Assembly (NCBI GenBank): GCA_964019135.1
Contig: OZ025249.1
Coordinates: 17,757,088-17,821,087, forward strand
Reading direction: 5' to 3'
Length of the DNA: 64,000 nucleotides
DNA from: Arenicola marina
Lineage: Eukaryota > Annelida > Polychaeta > Arenicolidae
Of this stretch, positions 47,533-59,071 are shown one piece after another. The notes under the pieces are model-generated. The model saw nothing but the letters and a program-made list of their open reading frames with translations, was not told where the DNA came from and searched no databases. Made by a program: the position numbers and the translations under genes. Each line of letters opens with the position of its first letter. The stretch's first letter is position 1.

Positions 47533-49376
47533 TGACGGTCCAGCTCATATGTCATGTGTTATAAAGCACTTGTCGTCTGCTGACAGGCCAACCCCTCTGC
47601 CTTGTCTTATGAAGCACTTGTCGTCTGCTGACAGTCCAGTCCCTCCGCCTTGTCATATAAAGCACTTGTCGTCTGCTGACATTCCAGTCCCTCCACCTTG
47701 TCATATGAATCACTTTTCGTCTGCTGACATTCCAGTCCCTCCGCCTTGTCATATGAAGCACTTGTCGTCTGCTGACATTCCAGTCCCTCCACCTTGTCAT
47801 ATGAAGCAATTGTCGTCTGCTGACAGTCCAGTCCCTCCGCCTTGTCATATGAAGCACTTGTCGTCTGCTGACAGTCCAGTCCCTCCGCCTTGTCATATGA
47901 AGCACTTGTCGTCTGCTGACAGTCCAGTCCCTCCGCCTTGTCATATGAAGCACTTGTCGTCTGCTGACAGTCCATTCCCTCCGCCTTGTCATATGAAGCA
48001 CTTGTCGTCTGCTGACATTCCAGTCCCTCCGCCTTGTCCAATGAAGCCCTTGCCGTCTGCTGACAGTCCAGTCCCTCCGCCTTGTCATATGAAGCACTTG
48101 TCGTCTGCTGACAGGCCAACCCCTCTGCCTTGTCTTATGAAGCACTTGTCGTCTGCTGACAGTCCAGTCCCTCCGCCTTGTCATATGAAGCACTTGTCGT
48201 CTGCTGACAGTCCAGTCCCTCCGCCTTGTCATATGAAGCACTTGTCGTCTGCTGACATTCCAGTCTCTCCACCTTGTCATATGAAGCAGTTGTCGTCTGC
48301 TGACAGTCTAGTCCCTCCGCCTTGTCATATGAAGCACTTGTCGTCTGCTGACAGTCCAGTCTCTCCACCTTGTCATATGAAGCACTTGTCGTTTGCTGAC
48401 ATTCCAGTCCCTCCACCTTGTCATATGAAGCAATTGTCGTCTGCTGACAGTCCAGTCCCTCCGCCTTGTCATATGAAGCACTTGTCGTCTGCTGACAGTC
48501 CAGTCCCTCCGCCTTGTCATATGAAGCACTTGTCGTCTGCTGACAGTCCAGTCCCTCCGCCTTGTCATATGAAGCACTTGTCGTCTGCTGACATTCCAGT
48601 CCCTCCACCTTGTCATATGAAGCAATTGTCGTCTGCTGACAGTCCAGTCCCTCCGCCTTGTCATATGAAGCACTTGTCGTCTGCTGACAGTCCAGTCCCT
48701 CCGCCTTGTCATATGAAGCACTTGTCGTCTGCTGACAGTCCAGTCCCTCCGCCTTGTCATATGAAGCACTTGTCGTCTGCTGACAGTCCATTCCCTCCGC
48801 CTTGTCATATGAAGCACTTGTCGTCTGCTGACATCTCCGCCTTGTCATATGAAGCACTTGTCGTCTGCTGACAGTCCAGTCCCTCCGCCTTGTCATATGA
48901 AGCACTTGTCGTCTGCTGACAGTCCAGTCCCTCCGCCTTGTCATATGAAGCACTTGACGTCTGCTGACAGTCCATTCCCTCCGCCTTGTCATATGAAGCA
49001 CTTGTCGTCTGCTGACATTCCAGTCCCTCCGCCTTGTCCAATGAAGCCCTTGCCGTCTGCTGACAGTCCAGTCCCTCCGCCTTGTCATATGAAGCACTTG
49101 TCGTCTGCTGACAGGCCAACCCCTCTGCCTTGTCTTATGAAGCACTTGTCGTCTGCTGACAGTCCAGTCCCTCCGCCTTGTCATATGAAGCACTTGTCGT
49201 TTGCTGACATTCCAGTCCCTCCGCCTTGTCATATGAAGCACTTGTCGTCTGCTGACAGGCCAACCCCTCTGCCTTGTCTTATGAAGCACTTGTCGTCTGC
49301 TGACAGTCCCGTCCCTCCGCCTTGTCATATGAAGCACTTGTCGTCTGCTGACAGGCCAACCCCTCCGTCATACCCT
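47533..49376 (+). repeat. 48-bp minisatellite, about 38 copies
   Basis: Unit CACTTGTCGTCTGCTGACAG, then TCCAGTCCCTCCGCCTTG and TCATATGAAG. The 48-bp length keeps a 16-residue repeat open (HLSSADSPVPPPCHMK), but other frames and the minus strand are open too. One unit near 48835 has lost 8 bp. The block carrying the CAGGCCAACCCCTCTG variant occurs at 47584, 48112, 49112 and 49256. The steps of 528, 1000 (21 units minus the 8-bp loss) and 144 bp show duplication of whole blocks. Confidence 0.97.
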
Positions 49377-50584
49377 GCCCAGTAGCGGAGACATCATGCT
49401 GCGACAGACGGGGCCTGGAGGGGCAGAGGTCTTCTCAATGGCGGGGAGTGATTGGTAGCGGTAGGGGCGAGGGGCATGGAGAGGAGACAACGGGGGGGGG
49501 GGGGCTGGGGGGGAGGGGGTAGGGAGGGAGGGGGGAGATCGCCGACATGACCAGTTCATGTCAGGGCTGTGTGGCAGAATAGAGGGGAGAGTAGAGGGTG
49601 AAGGAGGGTAATAGGATTTTGTAGCATCGATCACCCCGGTCTTTGCAGCCATTTCCTCGGAACGTGCTCCCCATTGCTGTCCCGTGTCCGACTGCGCAAG
49701 GTCTATTTGCATCTCTTTAGAAGTCCCAGCCCCCTCCCGACAACTAACCAACTATCTCCCCCCAACCCTCTACGCTCAACTGGACAGGTAAGGTAAAGTA
49801 CGGCCTGGGGGACACCCTATCCCATTCTTTTTGTCGATAACACTTCAGTTCATTTAAATGAATGGAATTACATGGGATCCGTAGGCCACGAATGCCTTCA
49901 AGGTTTTGTGTGGGTCTCTGGCCAAAAGTGCAGTTGTCTCGCTTAAAGCGTTTGTCCGTGGATTCATGTCATGGACCGAGTCTTGCGAATCAATGTAAGA
50001 CCTTCACATAATGCAGAGTAACTTCCTTGATGACAACTCTCACATTTCCTAACTGATACAATGCCATGTGTACGAGCACAGAAGCAATGGCGCCCGCATT
50101 GCTAAAGACAATTAATCAGCGAAAACCGCCACCAATAACGTGAGCATATGCTGTGGTCGAACCTGCCAACAGAGACAAAGTTGCAAAAAAATGTGTTATA
50201 ATAAGGGATAGAAATGAAAACCAGACTGGGGCAATTACTAGAGACCTTCCTCGGGCGATTAGCGTAGTCCAGATTAGTGTAGCCGAGATTAATGGCTTAA
50301 CATTGATAGCGGAAATGGCTGTCAAGCGATGGTGCAAGTGTTATGTATACACGGGGCTGGATCCGTGCCATTGTCAACTACAGCCGGGGTGGGGCAGGGG
50401 GGCAAATGGCTAGGGTAAGGGTGGTGGGGGTGGGGGCTGTAGCGCACAAGGGACCCAAACGATCTTGGCCAGGGGCTGAGATTTAAGTGTCAATGCACCC
50501 TCTCGCGCCGAATTCGATTGGAATAATATTTCCACAATTACGCGGCTTAATCTCAACTCGAGGCGGAGAGAGATAGGGGATGGG
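49377..50584. other. Non-coding stretch, no gene recognised
   Basis: G-run-rich patch at 49490-49540, then unique DNA. An AT-leaning patch at 50050-50340 could be regulatory but shows nothing decisive. Confidence 0.45.
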
Positions 50585-50715
50585 ATGTTGGGGGGGGGGG
50601 GGTGGGGAGGGAGTGGGGGGTGGATGGAATGGTGGGGGGTGGGGAGGGAGTGGGGGGTGGATGGAATGGTGGGGGATGGTGAGGGAGTGGTGGGTGGATG
50701 GGAGTGGGGGTAATG
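50585..50715 (+). repeat. G-rich tandem repeat, about 3 units of 45-50 bp
   Basis: Repeated blocks of GGGAGTGGGGGGTGGATGGA followed by ATGGTGGGG. The third copy is degenerate. Confidence 0.85.
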
Positions 50716-51121
50716 GTGGGGTGTTTACATGACTTCAGCAGTGTCTCATAACCTCTCGCGTCAGGTTAACGAGATCTCGTTGTTTGGACTGGGCGTGTCC
50801 TATCGTTCACGGCCCAGGTTTGTGTTTGGGGGAGCTGCCTGGCTGCTTCCGTTACCAAGCCACAGTGCCAAGCCACAGGCCGGTGCTGCCGTCCACTCCG
50901 GCACTGTGTCCTCTGGACGACCCTCGGGGAGGACATTGATGGTCCGTCTGATCTGATGGGGCCGCTTAACATGCGATTATTTTTTGTCGTATAGCGAAAT
51001 ATAAGATTTCATATTTTTAGGGTCTAGATTTGCATGATAAACACCAGCCTGGAAGCCCACTCTCTCCCTATCTCTCCCTATGTTCCTCTTCATTTTCTAA
51101 TATGGAGCAATAGTTGTGTAA
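50716..51121. other. Non-coding stretch up to the LTR element
   Basis: Unique DNA; no supported gene. It ends in GCTA (51122-51125), which is repeated on the far side of the LTR element. Confidence 0.5.
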
Positions 51122-51125
51122 GCTA

Positions 51126-51637
51126 TGTAACAGGATCTTGAGTGTTATAATTAGAACAACTCTTCCCGTTTCTCTAGTTTATTGTGTTGCCAGGGTGGGT
51201 CAAGTGCATACAATGGACAGTTCTACAAAACACCTGCAACAAATAAAACCCGTCAATATTTCGATATATACTACAATTCCTTTACTGTAACACTCATCAC
51301 ATACAATTTATAAACAGGTCATTATACATTATAAATTATAATTCGTTCGTTCGTTCCGCAATATACATCGAGAATATGTATTACTAAATCATTATACCAT
51401 TATCATCATAATTATGAATGAAACATACCTGCAGTGACGCTTAATTTCATCAAGTCCCGAGTTGGGTCATGAAATTCAACAAGTAATTACCGAGTTGGCG
51501 AACTACATGTGATCGTACTGCCAGGCCGGCAGTTGAGACAAAAGTGACTCGTTACACCCGCGAAAGGGTGCGCCTGCGCAGTTGATTGTTTAACCGACTG
51601 GCTTTCCTCCAATGCTCTGTTTTGAGCTACTGTTACA
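51126..51637 (-). repeat. 3' LTR of the Gypsy-type element
   Basis: 512 bp, against 319 bp for the partner. The excess is one insertion at 51239-51433. It otherwise aligns end to end with 59072-59390. Confidence 0.93.
51239..51426. mobile_element. 188-bp AT-rich insertion within the 3' LTR
   Basis: Absent from the other LTR. Flanked by a 7-bp direct repeat ACCTGCA (51232-51238 and 51427-51433). It contains a GTTC triplet-repeat (GTTCGTTCGTTC) and many TATA/ATTATA words, with no coding. The direct repeat suggests target-site duplication by a small transposable element whose family I cannot name. Confidence 0.75.
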
Positions 51638-51703
51638 TACTTCCCCCCAACGGGAAATGGCGTCTCGACATAAAAACTTTAACAAGCGTCAAGATAAAAA
51701 CAA

Positions 51704-54700
51704 TCAACTCTGGCTATCCAAAATGGCATTCAAACATTCCCGAAGAAAGAGATTTTGCCTTTCAACCTTCAGTCGACGACTTGCTGACTGAAACATAACA
51801 TAAGCCGCTGGATCAAAGTGCGCAGGCCTACGTCGTTGGCGCTGAGAGCGCCGCAACGGCTCGGGCTCACCCTCGACCTGATCCTCAGAGGATTCTACGT
51901 TAGAGGCCGAATCTGCAACAGATTCTGGATCAGATAATCCCAAATCCCGAGGTGTGGGAACCGGAGTACTTTTGACCACGCGAGGTGCGGGAACCGGAGT
52001 AGTTTCGACCACCAGAGGTGCGGGAGCACTTTCGACCACCCGAGGTGCGGGAGTCGGAGTAGTTTCCCTCCTTTCGATAGACAAACGTCTGGTTGGTGTG
52101 GGGACAAACATTCTGGGCTCAGGCGTTGGAACGTACACATCAGGTTCCCCCGAAGAGTTACCATCCTGCTCAGAGTCAGTGTCTCTAATAGACGTCCCAA
52201 CAGCGATCGGAACTGTCTGTGGAGAATCGGCCACATCATCTGTCAGATGATTGCCCAGGGATGAAATCGGTAACAACATGTTCCGATGAAGGACACGTGT
52301 CCGTCCCTGTCCGTCTTCTCGCCGAATCTCGAACACTGGTACAGTGGCGTCTGGCTGTCCAACAACTAGATACACTTCAGTCTGCCACCGGTCCGCTAAC
52401 TTATGCGGCCCCTGAAAGGCCACGTTGCGAACCAAGATACGATCACCTTCAGAAACCACCGCATTCCTCACCTTTTGATCATAGCCTGCCTTTTGCCTGT
52501 CCCGACTAACTCCTGATCTCTCTAATGCCAACTTATACGCTTCTTTCAATGAATCCCTCACATCACCAACGTACTTAGCATAGCTTTGTGGCAACTCAGA
52601 TGGGGTATACAAATTAAAAAGTAAATCCACGGGTAGTCGCGGATGGCGGCCAAACACAAGATAAAACGGAGAGTAGTCCGTGCTGGCGTGTTTAGTGCAA
52701 TTGTATGCGTGCACAAGGGAGGCAACACGCTTCTTCCAATCTAGCTTGTCCTCTGGCGACAGCGTACCAAGCATATTCAGTAGCGTCCGATTGAACCTTT
52801 CACATTCCCCATTCCCCATGGGATGATACGGGGTGGTACGACTTTTCTTTACACCCATTAGGTCGCAAAGTGACCTAATCAGCGAAGACTCGAAGTTTCT
52901 TCCCTGATCGGAATGCAGTCTTAGCGGCATACCATAATGCAAAAAGTAGTTCTCGTACAGAACCTTAGCTGTCGTCTGCGCGGTCTGGTTACGACAGGGA
53001 AATGCCTGTGCATACTTAGTGAAAGGGTCGGTTATCACCAACACATTTTCCACGCCGCCTTTTGAAGCTTCCAACTTCAAGAAGTCTACACACACAAGTT
53101 CTAACGGCTGTGCAGTAACGATATTCACCAGCGGAGACTTCCGACCTGGTAACACTTTGCGTCGAATGCAACGGCCACATTGTGCAACATAATCCGCGAC
53201 AGCGGTGGCCATTCCCGGCCAATAAAAACGATCCTGAATCAGGGCTAAGGTCCGATCACGACCCAGATGCCCCACTTCATCGTGACAACCCTTTAACGCT
53301 TTTGATTGAAATTTCCGGGGAAGAACCAGCTGACGGCTTCGTTCGCCGTTGACCTCACGACTCCTATACAGGATTCCATCATGCGTTACAAGACGCTTCT
53401 TTTCACGCAGCAAAGCTCTGCTGTCCACTCCTGGGACAAGATTGGTGGAACCCTGAATCACTGCAACCACATCACGAATAGCTCGCTCCTGGTGCTGAGC
53501 CTCAGCGAGCTCACGAGCAGTGAAGTGGGGTACCCCCAAATCCGACTCTTCCGAAAGCACCTGTACTGAACAACAGACACTCTCTGCGACTGGGACGTGA
53601 CGGTCACCGTCACTGAGAACAACTTCGACAACGGGAGCCGATATGGTTGCGATATCATCCGGGATTTTCAGCCGTGATAACGCATCTGCGTCAACATTCG
53701 CCTTTCCACTGCGATACTTAATTTCGAAATCATAATTCGCCAACTGCGAAACCCAGCGATGGCCCGTAGCATCGAGCTTAGCACGCGACATGACGTAAGT
53801 CAGCGGATTATTATCCGTGAATACAGTGAACTTGGTCCCATAGATATAGTCATGAAACTTTTCAGTGACTGCCCATTTCAGCGACAAGAATTCCAGTTTA
53901 TGAGCCGGATAGTTCTTTTCTGCATTGTTTAGACATCGACTGGCGTATGCGACTACACGCTGCCTACCGTCTTGCCTTTGGTAAAGAATGGCACCCAGAC
54001 CACTACCACTGGCATCTACGTGTAACTCGAAAGGAGAGTCATAATTGGCAAACGCCAAGACGGGAGCCGATGTTAAACACTCGACCAGCCGATCAAACGC
54101 TGCTTGATGTTCAAACAACCACTTGAACTCATTGGGTCCCTTCAACCGAGACTTTTTACGTTTAGACATAGTGGCACCGTGTGTCAACTCATGTAGAGGA
54201 CGAGCAATCCGCGAGAATTCACGAACGAAACGACGATAAAATCCAGCAAAACCCAAGAACTTCTGCACGTCCTTTAACGACGTTGGAGTGGGCCAGTCCC
54301 GAACTACAGATATCTTTTCCGGATCAGGCGAGATGCCTTCTCTGGATACGACATGCCCCAAACATTTAATGCTCTTCTGAAAAAATCTACACTTTGAAGA
54401 ATTCAGCTTTAGCCCCGCGTCTTTCAGCCGTCCGAAAATGGCTTCCAGTCGCTGCAGATGATCTTCGAACGTCACAGAATACACAATAATATCGTCTAAA
54501 TACAGCAAACAGTAGGTAAAATACAAATCACCCATGCAAGACTCCATGAGCCGTTGAAATGTAGCAGGAGCGTTTGTCAACCCAAACGGCATCCTCGAAC
54601 ACTCCCAGAAGCCTAAACCACTAACTGTGAAGGCAGTCTTAGGTTTATCAGACTCCTCTAACTCCACCTGCCAGTATCCAGACTTCAAGTCTAAGATAGA

Positions 54701-55981
54701 AAACCACTGGCTTCCATGAAGTGTCTCAAGCGTTTCCTCTATTCGAGGCAAAGGGTACGCGTCCCTGACAGTCTGGGAATTCAGACGCCGGAGGTCTATG
54801 AAAAAACGCAGACTGCCATCACGTTTACGGACCAACACCACATTCGAGGAGTACGGACTGCTAGACTTCCTAATTACACCGAGTTGCTGCATTTCCTCAA
54901 GGTGACCTCTGACCTCATCCAACATGGCATGGGGTATCCTCCTAGGCCTCTCCTTGAACGGTCTACGTTCAGTCAACTCAATGGAATGTTTCACACGATC
55001 AGTGTGACCCAAGTCCAGATCGTGGAGTGAAAACACTTCCTTCCACTCAGACAAGAACTGATTAACGCCCGTTATCTGCTCATCAGACAGATGATCCATA
55101 TAGTTGGAATTCAACAAAGACAAAAATTTCTCATCACCGGCTGATACTGACTGATCTTTGGACATATCTCCAGCCGTGGCAGCGGAATCGCTTGCCTTCG
55201 GCGCGACCGAGATGTTATGCATAGAGCACAACACATGCTTGTGAGGAATCATTACAGGTTTGGACGAATAGTTAGTCACCTCTATCGCAACCTTTTGGGA
55301 GGATTTCCCGGGATCAATGTGGATTAGCCCAGGTGACAACCGCAGACTCCCAGGAAGATCATGAATCGGACTCTCTTCAACCATTACATTCAGTCGCATA
55401 CATGTCGCTACTCTGGCAAGTCCACGTATCACCGACCGACTTCCGGCGGGAATTGTCACTGCTTTCGTAAGTTTGACATACCCAAGGTCTGGCTGAGCCA
55501 TCAACTTGTCTTGGTTAGACAATGCGTTGAATACTAACCGCCATGATGCAGCCCCAGTTGCACCAGACTGTCCTTTAACCAGAGGCAGATTATTCAACAC
55601 GTTAGTGCCAATTAACAAAGGCACTCTCTCGTGGTAACTGGTATCAGGCACCACCAGCATCAACGAGTTTAAGCCAGCCTTCAACTCCGGAAAGGTCAGT
55701 TCCACTTCCACGAAGCCTAAGTAAGTCAGAGGCTCACCACCAACACCTTGCACTGATAACAATTCTTTCAGCGAATGAATCTCTAGGCCTAGATTCCCAC
55801 ACAAACTATGACTGATCGTACTGATCATCGACCCTGTGTCTAATAGAGCACGATGACCTACCCCTGCTATCTCAACGGAGACCTCGTTCGCTCTCCCCAC
55901 TAGCCTATCAATAGGGCTTTCCGATCGGACCGAGCGTCTTGGCTGCCCTAAGCCAAGGGTCCCTAAGAGTTTAAAGGACAC
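51704..55981 (-). CDS. pol: pol region of the Gypsy-type element
   Basis: Polyprotein of about 1425 residues. In order: an aspartic protease (around residue 50), reverse transcriptase (about 340-550, with a YLDD-type core), RNase H (about 650-770), and integrase with an N-terminal zinc-binding part and a catalytic core (about 890-1070). A C-terminal tail carries a GPF/Y-like block and Pro-rich repeats (PAPRVVES type). The order RT-RNase H-integrase is that of Ty3/Gypsy. It overlaps the end of gag by a few bases in another frame, as in many members of the family. The frame looks whole. Confidence 0.93.
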   Translation of the reverse strand: MSFKLLGTLGLGQPRRSVRSESPIDRLVGRANEVSVEIAGVGHRALLDTGSMISTISHSLCGNLGLEIHSLKELLSVQGVGGEPLTYLGFVEVELTFPELKAGLNSLMLVVPDTSYHERVPLLIGTNVLNNLPLVKGQSGATGAASWRLVFNALSNQDKLMAQPDLGYVKLTKAVTIPAGSRSVIRGLARVATCMRLNVMVEESPIHDLPGSLRLSPGLIHIDPGKSSQKVAIEVTNYSSKPVMIPHKHVLCSMHNISVAPKASDSAATAGDMSKDQSVSAGDEKFLSLLNSNYMDHLSDEQITGVNQFLSEWKEVFSLHDLDLGHTDRVKHSIELTERRPFKERPRRIPHAMLDEVRGHLEEMQQLGVIRKSSSPYSSNVVLVRKRDGSLRFFIDLRRLNSQTVRDAYPLPRIEETLETLHGSQWFSILDLKSGYWQVELEESDKPKTAFTVSGLGFWECSRMPFGLTNAPATFQRLMESCMGDLYFTYCLLYLDDIIVYSVTFEDHLQRLEAIFGRLKDAGLKLNSSKCRFFQKSIKCLGHVVSREGISPDPEKISVVRDWPTPTSLKDVQKFLGFAGFYRRFVREFSRIARPLHELTHGATMSKRKKSRLKGPNEFKWLFEHQAAFDRLVECLTSAPVLAFANYDSPFELHVDASGSGLGAILYQRQDGRQRVVAYASRCLNNAEKNYPAHKLEFLSLKWAVTEKFHDYIYGTKFTVFTDNNPLTYVMSRAKLDATGHRWVSQLANYDFEIKYRSGKANVDADALSRLKIPDDIATISAPVVEVVLSDGDRHVPVAESVCCSVQVLSEESDLGVPHFTARELAEAQHQERAIRDVVAVIQGSTNLVPGVDSRALLREKKRLVTHDGILYRSREVNGERSRQLVLPRKFQSKALKGCHDEVGHLGRDRTLALIQDRFYWPGMATAVADYVAQCGRCIRRKVLPGRKSPLVNIVTAQPLELVCVDFLKLEASKGGVENVLVITDPFTKYAQAFPCRNQTAQTTAKVLYENYFLHYGMPLRLHSDQGRNFESSLIRSLCDLMGVKKSRTTPYHPMGNGECERFNRTLLNMLGTLSPEDKLDWKKRVASLVHAYNCTKHASTDYSPFYLVFGRHPRLPVDLLFNLYTPSELPQSYAKYVGDVRDSLKEAYKLALERSGVSRDRQKAGYDQKVRNAVVSEGDRILVRNVAFQGPHKLADRWQTEVYLVVGQPDATVPVFEIRREDGQGRTRVLHRNMLLPISSLGNHLTDDVADSPQTVPIAVGTSIRDTDSEQDGNSSGEPDVYVPTPEPRMFVPTPTRRLSIERRETTPTPAPRVVESAPAPLVVETTPVPAPRVVKSTPVPTPRDLGLSDPESVADSASNVESSEDQVEGEPEPLRRSQRQRRRPAHFDPAAYVMFQSASRRLKVERQNLFLRECLNAILDSQS

Positions 55982-57249
55982 TCAGACCTTTTGTGACCCT
56001 TCTCATGACAACCGTAACATTCTCCCCTAAATTTGTACTGGGTATCAGGCGGTTGTGGGCCCGACTTCCTGAAAGAACCTTTGTTACGCGAATGCTGCTC
56101 CACTGCTGACAACCGAGTCTCCATCTTAGTCAACAGGGCTAGAACCTCATCCAACTTCTTGTTTTGCTGGGCCGGCACTTCAGACACCTGATGGGATGAA
56201 GCCTTAGGCCCTGTCTCCATCTCCGCTAACCTTGCCGAGATCATGATTTGCTCGTATGGAGCATGTCCGTCCATAAGATGCCGAAGTGCGGTCTTCATCT
56301 TATCATCGCGTAGTCCCGACCAGAACTTCGTTCTCACCATCGAGTCATTCCCAGCAGGGAACATAGTTACATCTCTAGAACGGACCTGGGAGACCAGGTG
56401 TTCCAGCCTACATGCCCATGCTGTGACCGCTTCCCCTTGCTTTTGTCGAGCACTCCAAAACTGCTCAAAGAGGTTATCAAGTGGCAGAATGTTGCCAAAC
56501 ACGTTGTCCAGCTTGTGAATGAGGCCAGCCACGGTGATCTGCTACCCCATGTGCAGCATCACCTCTGCAGCCATGCCCTTCAGAGACTTCCTGATAGCTA
56601 ACAATAATTCAACGTCTCGGTATCCACTATCTTTCAATGACATGACGTCCTGTCGCCAGATGTCATACAACACCTCGCCCTTTCCCCCATCACCCGAAAA
56701 GGTGGAGGACAACCGAAGACTAGAATAAGGATGTCCCCAGTTAACCACTGGAGGTATGTCTGCAGGCTGCCGTTCCACATGTTGTGGAGATGGTGCTCCC
56801 TCAGCCCCTCTAACATCCCCAGCTGGCAGTCTCATTATCGACGCCATTTGCTCTTTCTCATGTGGAGACAAGTCCTGCCAAAGTCCAACCATCTGTTGTA
56901 AGGGTTGAGACTCTTTCGTTCTAGTTTCTCTCTCTTGTTTCCAAAGCCCACAAATCTGCATCTCGGCCTCAAGAGCCAACTGACTTACAAATAAATCTGA
57001 TTGGCCCAGAGTGGCACCTTTCAAAGCTTGTATGGCATGCTGAGCCTGAGTCTCATCACTGAACAATAAAAAAACAGAATGGTTGTAGAACCGCAACCAT
57101 TCGGGTGTTACTTTCAAATTTACTAATAATTGCCTCAGTTCTGCCTCCAGAGAAGGATCCACATCTTTAAGGACTAAGCACCGCTGCGCAAACATTGCTA
57201 TAGCACCCCACGGATTATAGCTACCAAAAAAAAATCTAATCAAAACCAA
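55963..57249 (-). CDS. gag: gag region of the Gypsy-type element
   Basis: Capsid-type region ending in a CCHC zinc knuckle (CYGCHEKGHKRSEC), with a coiled-coil-like stretch rich in Lys, Leu and Glu before it. The upstream part has an RRM-like feel (FLLFSDETQAQHAIQALKG), seen in some gag proteins. The region appears interrupted, about one break; treated as a fossil. Confidence 0.8.
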
Positions 57250-59071
57250 CTATTTAGTCTATCCTAATCCAAGGAATACTCAATTATAAACCACCAATGT
57301 GAGTCAACGAGAGAGACTTAGTCTTGTGAATATTGGAATGAACAAACTCACTCTAATGGCTCACTGATCTTGTGATCACAAGATATGTAGTGACAAAAGC
57401 CTAACCAACCACAAAAATCCAAAATACTAAGTGCTGTTGAGGTAATGGCTAAATCAAATGCCGAAAACAAGACAAGTCCAGAATGACAAAGTCTGAATGA
57501 TAACGACAAATTATGTCACTGCAGGTAATAGTAAAATTACTTTAACAGGATTTAATTACTACTAAGCAACAATAATTACTAACAATATTACTCTAAAAGA
57601 AAAATAACCCACATCCTTAACTTACAAGTCAACAAAAAGAAGTAACTAATTAAACAAATTAGAAAAAAAATAAACTTGTATCAGAGACCAAAGACAAATA
57701 AATAATTCTGATGTAGATGTATTAGAACTAACTATGAATTTAATAAAAACGATTAACTAAGTTAACTAAAGTTAATTAATTCAAGTTCTTCAATTACTCA
57801 AATCTTAATTAAATTAACACAATTAACAAAGGTTTTTCAAACTTATCAATAACTAGTACTGTATCAAAAATATGTTTTACAAAAAAAGGAAGAAAAAGAA
57901 AAATAAAAAAATATAAACTCAGAAATATAGTAGATCTAATAAGGCTTATTGTAATCAAATCCAAATACGAGGTATCACAAGCAGACACTCATGCCGTAAA
58001 AGACACAACACAATTGCAGTGCAGATCAAAAAATGTTTGGTTCACTACATCTGCAGATTTAGCTTGAATAACTTACTTAAGTATCAAGTGATTGATGTGA
58101 CACCAACTTAATTAATGTGCTGCTGATTGGCAATAATAAATGTTCACTTACTATTGATTCCAAGTCACATTGCAAAACAAGACACTGGGTCAATAATTGT
58201 CTATGAGCATGTCAAATCAGCTGTTGTGAGTACTAGGCTAGGCTACTAGCTACTCAACTCTCCTAGTCTGTGAAGACAAGAAGCATGAACAAAAGTTAAC
58301 CGGCTGTACAGTAAGTCCATCCGACGCAGACCGCTGCCGACCAGGGGTGCGTTCCGTATCATGATCGATCGCCGCGAACATTTTTGGTCACTCCGAACTT
58401 GCTACGGAACGACATTGGTCACATCGAACTATATGCATTTGTTGCGGGGATAACCACCAAATGATTATCCTTACTTTGGAAATAGCAGCACAATCTAAAT
58501 GGTGTAAAATATTGATAAATAAAAGATAATTATAAAGCATCGGTATTTACGGGGTATCCCCACTTATCTGAGAAGAATCGTCGTTCAGAGTTTAACATTA
58601 TCATGCGGGGCTGCTCTTGATCGCGGCGAACGATACCCCACTTCCGGTTCAAAACTGCACGCGTCCTTGACCAATCCGCCAAGTTCAATTCCTTATTTGT
58701 CGTTCCGCAGTGAGTGCGATCGCGATCGATCATGATACGGAACGCACCCCAGGTACCGATGTACTCAGCCGTCGCTCCACGTGGGTCCTGCACAGCTCTG
58801 TTTACCTGCACGCGCCTTGCGTACAGCTCACTGATGACGCGAACCACTGACCGTAATTGACGCACTTGGCAACTCCTTCCCACTCGCTTGTCGGCGTGTG
58901 AGTCGTTCACCAGGTCGCCGCAGGAACTTCCCCGATGCTCGCGTAGCCGTGGAGAGGTCTCCTGTCACCAACAGTCAATGAGTCCGCCGCTGACAGCTCC
59001 CTTGTCACCGCAGGTGTACACACTGACCTATGCGTGACGTCCAAACCCTGGTCGCGTCGTGGTCGCCATTT
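57250..59071 (-). other. AT-rich untranslated leader of the Gypsy-type element
   Basis: About 1.8 kb between gag and the 5' LTR, unusually long. 57280-58250 is strongly A-rich with no coding. 58344-58750 is a separate inverted-repeat element. Without that insertion the leader is about 1.4 kb. Confidence 0.7.
58344..58750. mobile_element. Inverted-repeat DNA element (MITE-like), 407 bp, nested in the LTR element
   Basis: A perfect 28-bp terminal inverted repeat starts GGGGTGCGTTCCGTATCATG (58344-58371) and is mirrored at 58723-58750. The subterminal words CGCCGCGAAC and GATCGCGGCGAAC extend the symmetry. No transposase is encoded. The flanks GCTGCCGA and GGTACCGA are only 6/8 alike, so a target duplication is not proven. 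It must be younger than the LTR element it interrupts. Confidence 0.75.

Noticed and set aside
47489-48871. A 460-codon frame of the 16-residue repeat HLSSADSPVPPPCHMK
   Set aside because: Other frames and the minus strand are open as well, and an 8-bp loss in the array breaks the frame without sign of selection.
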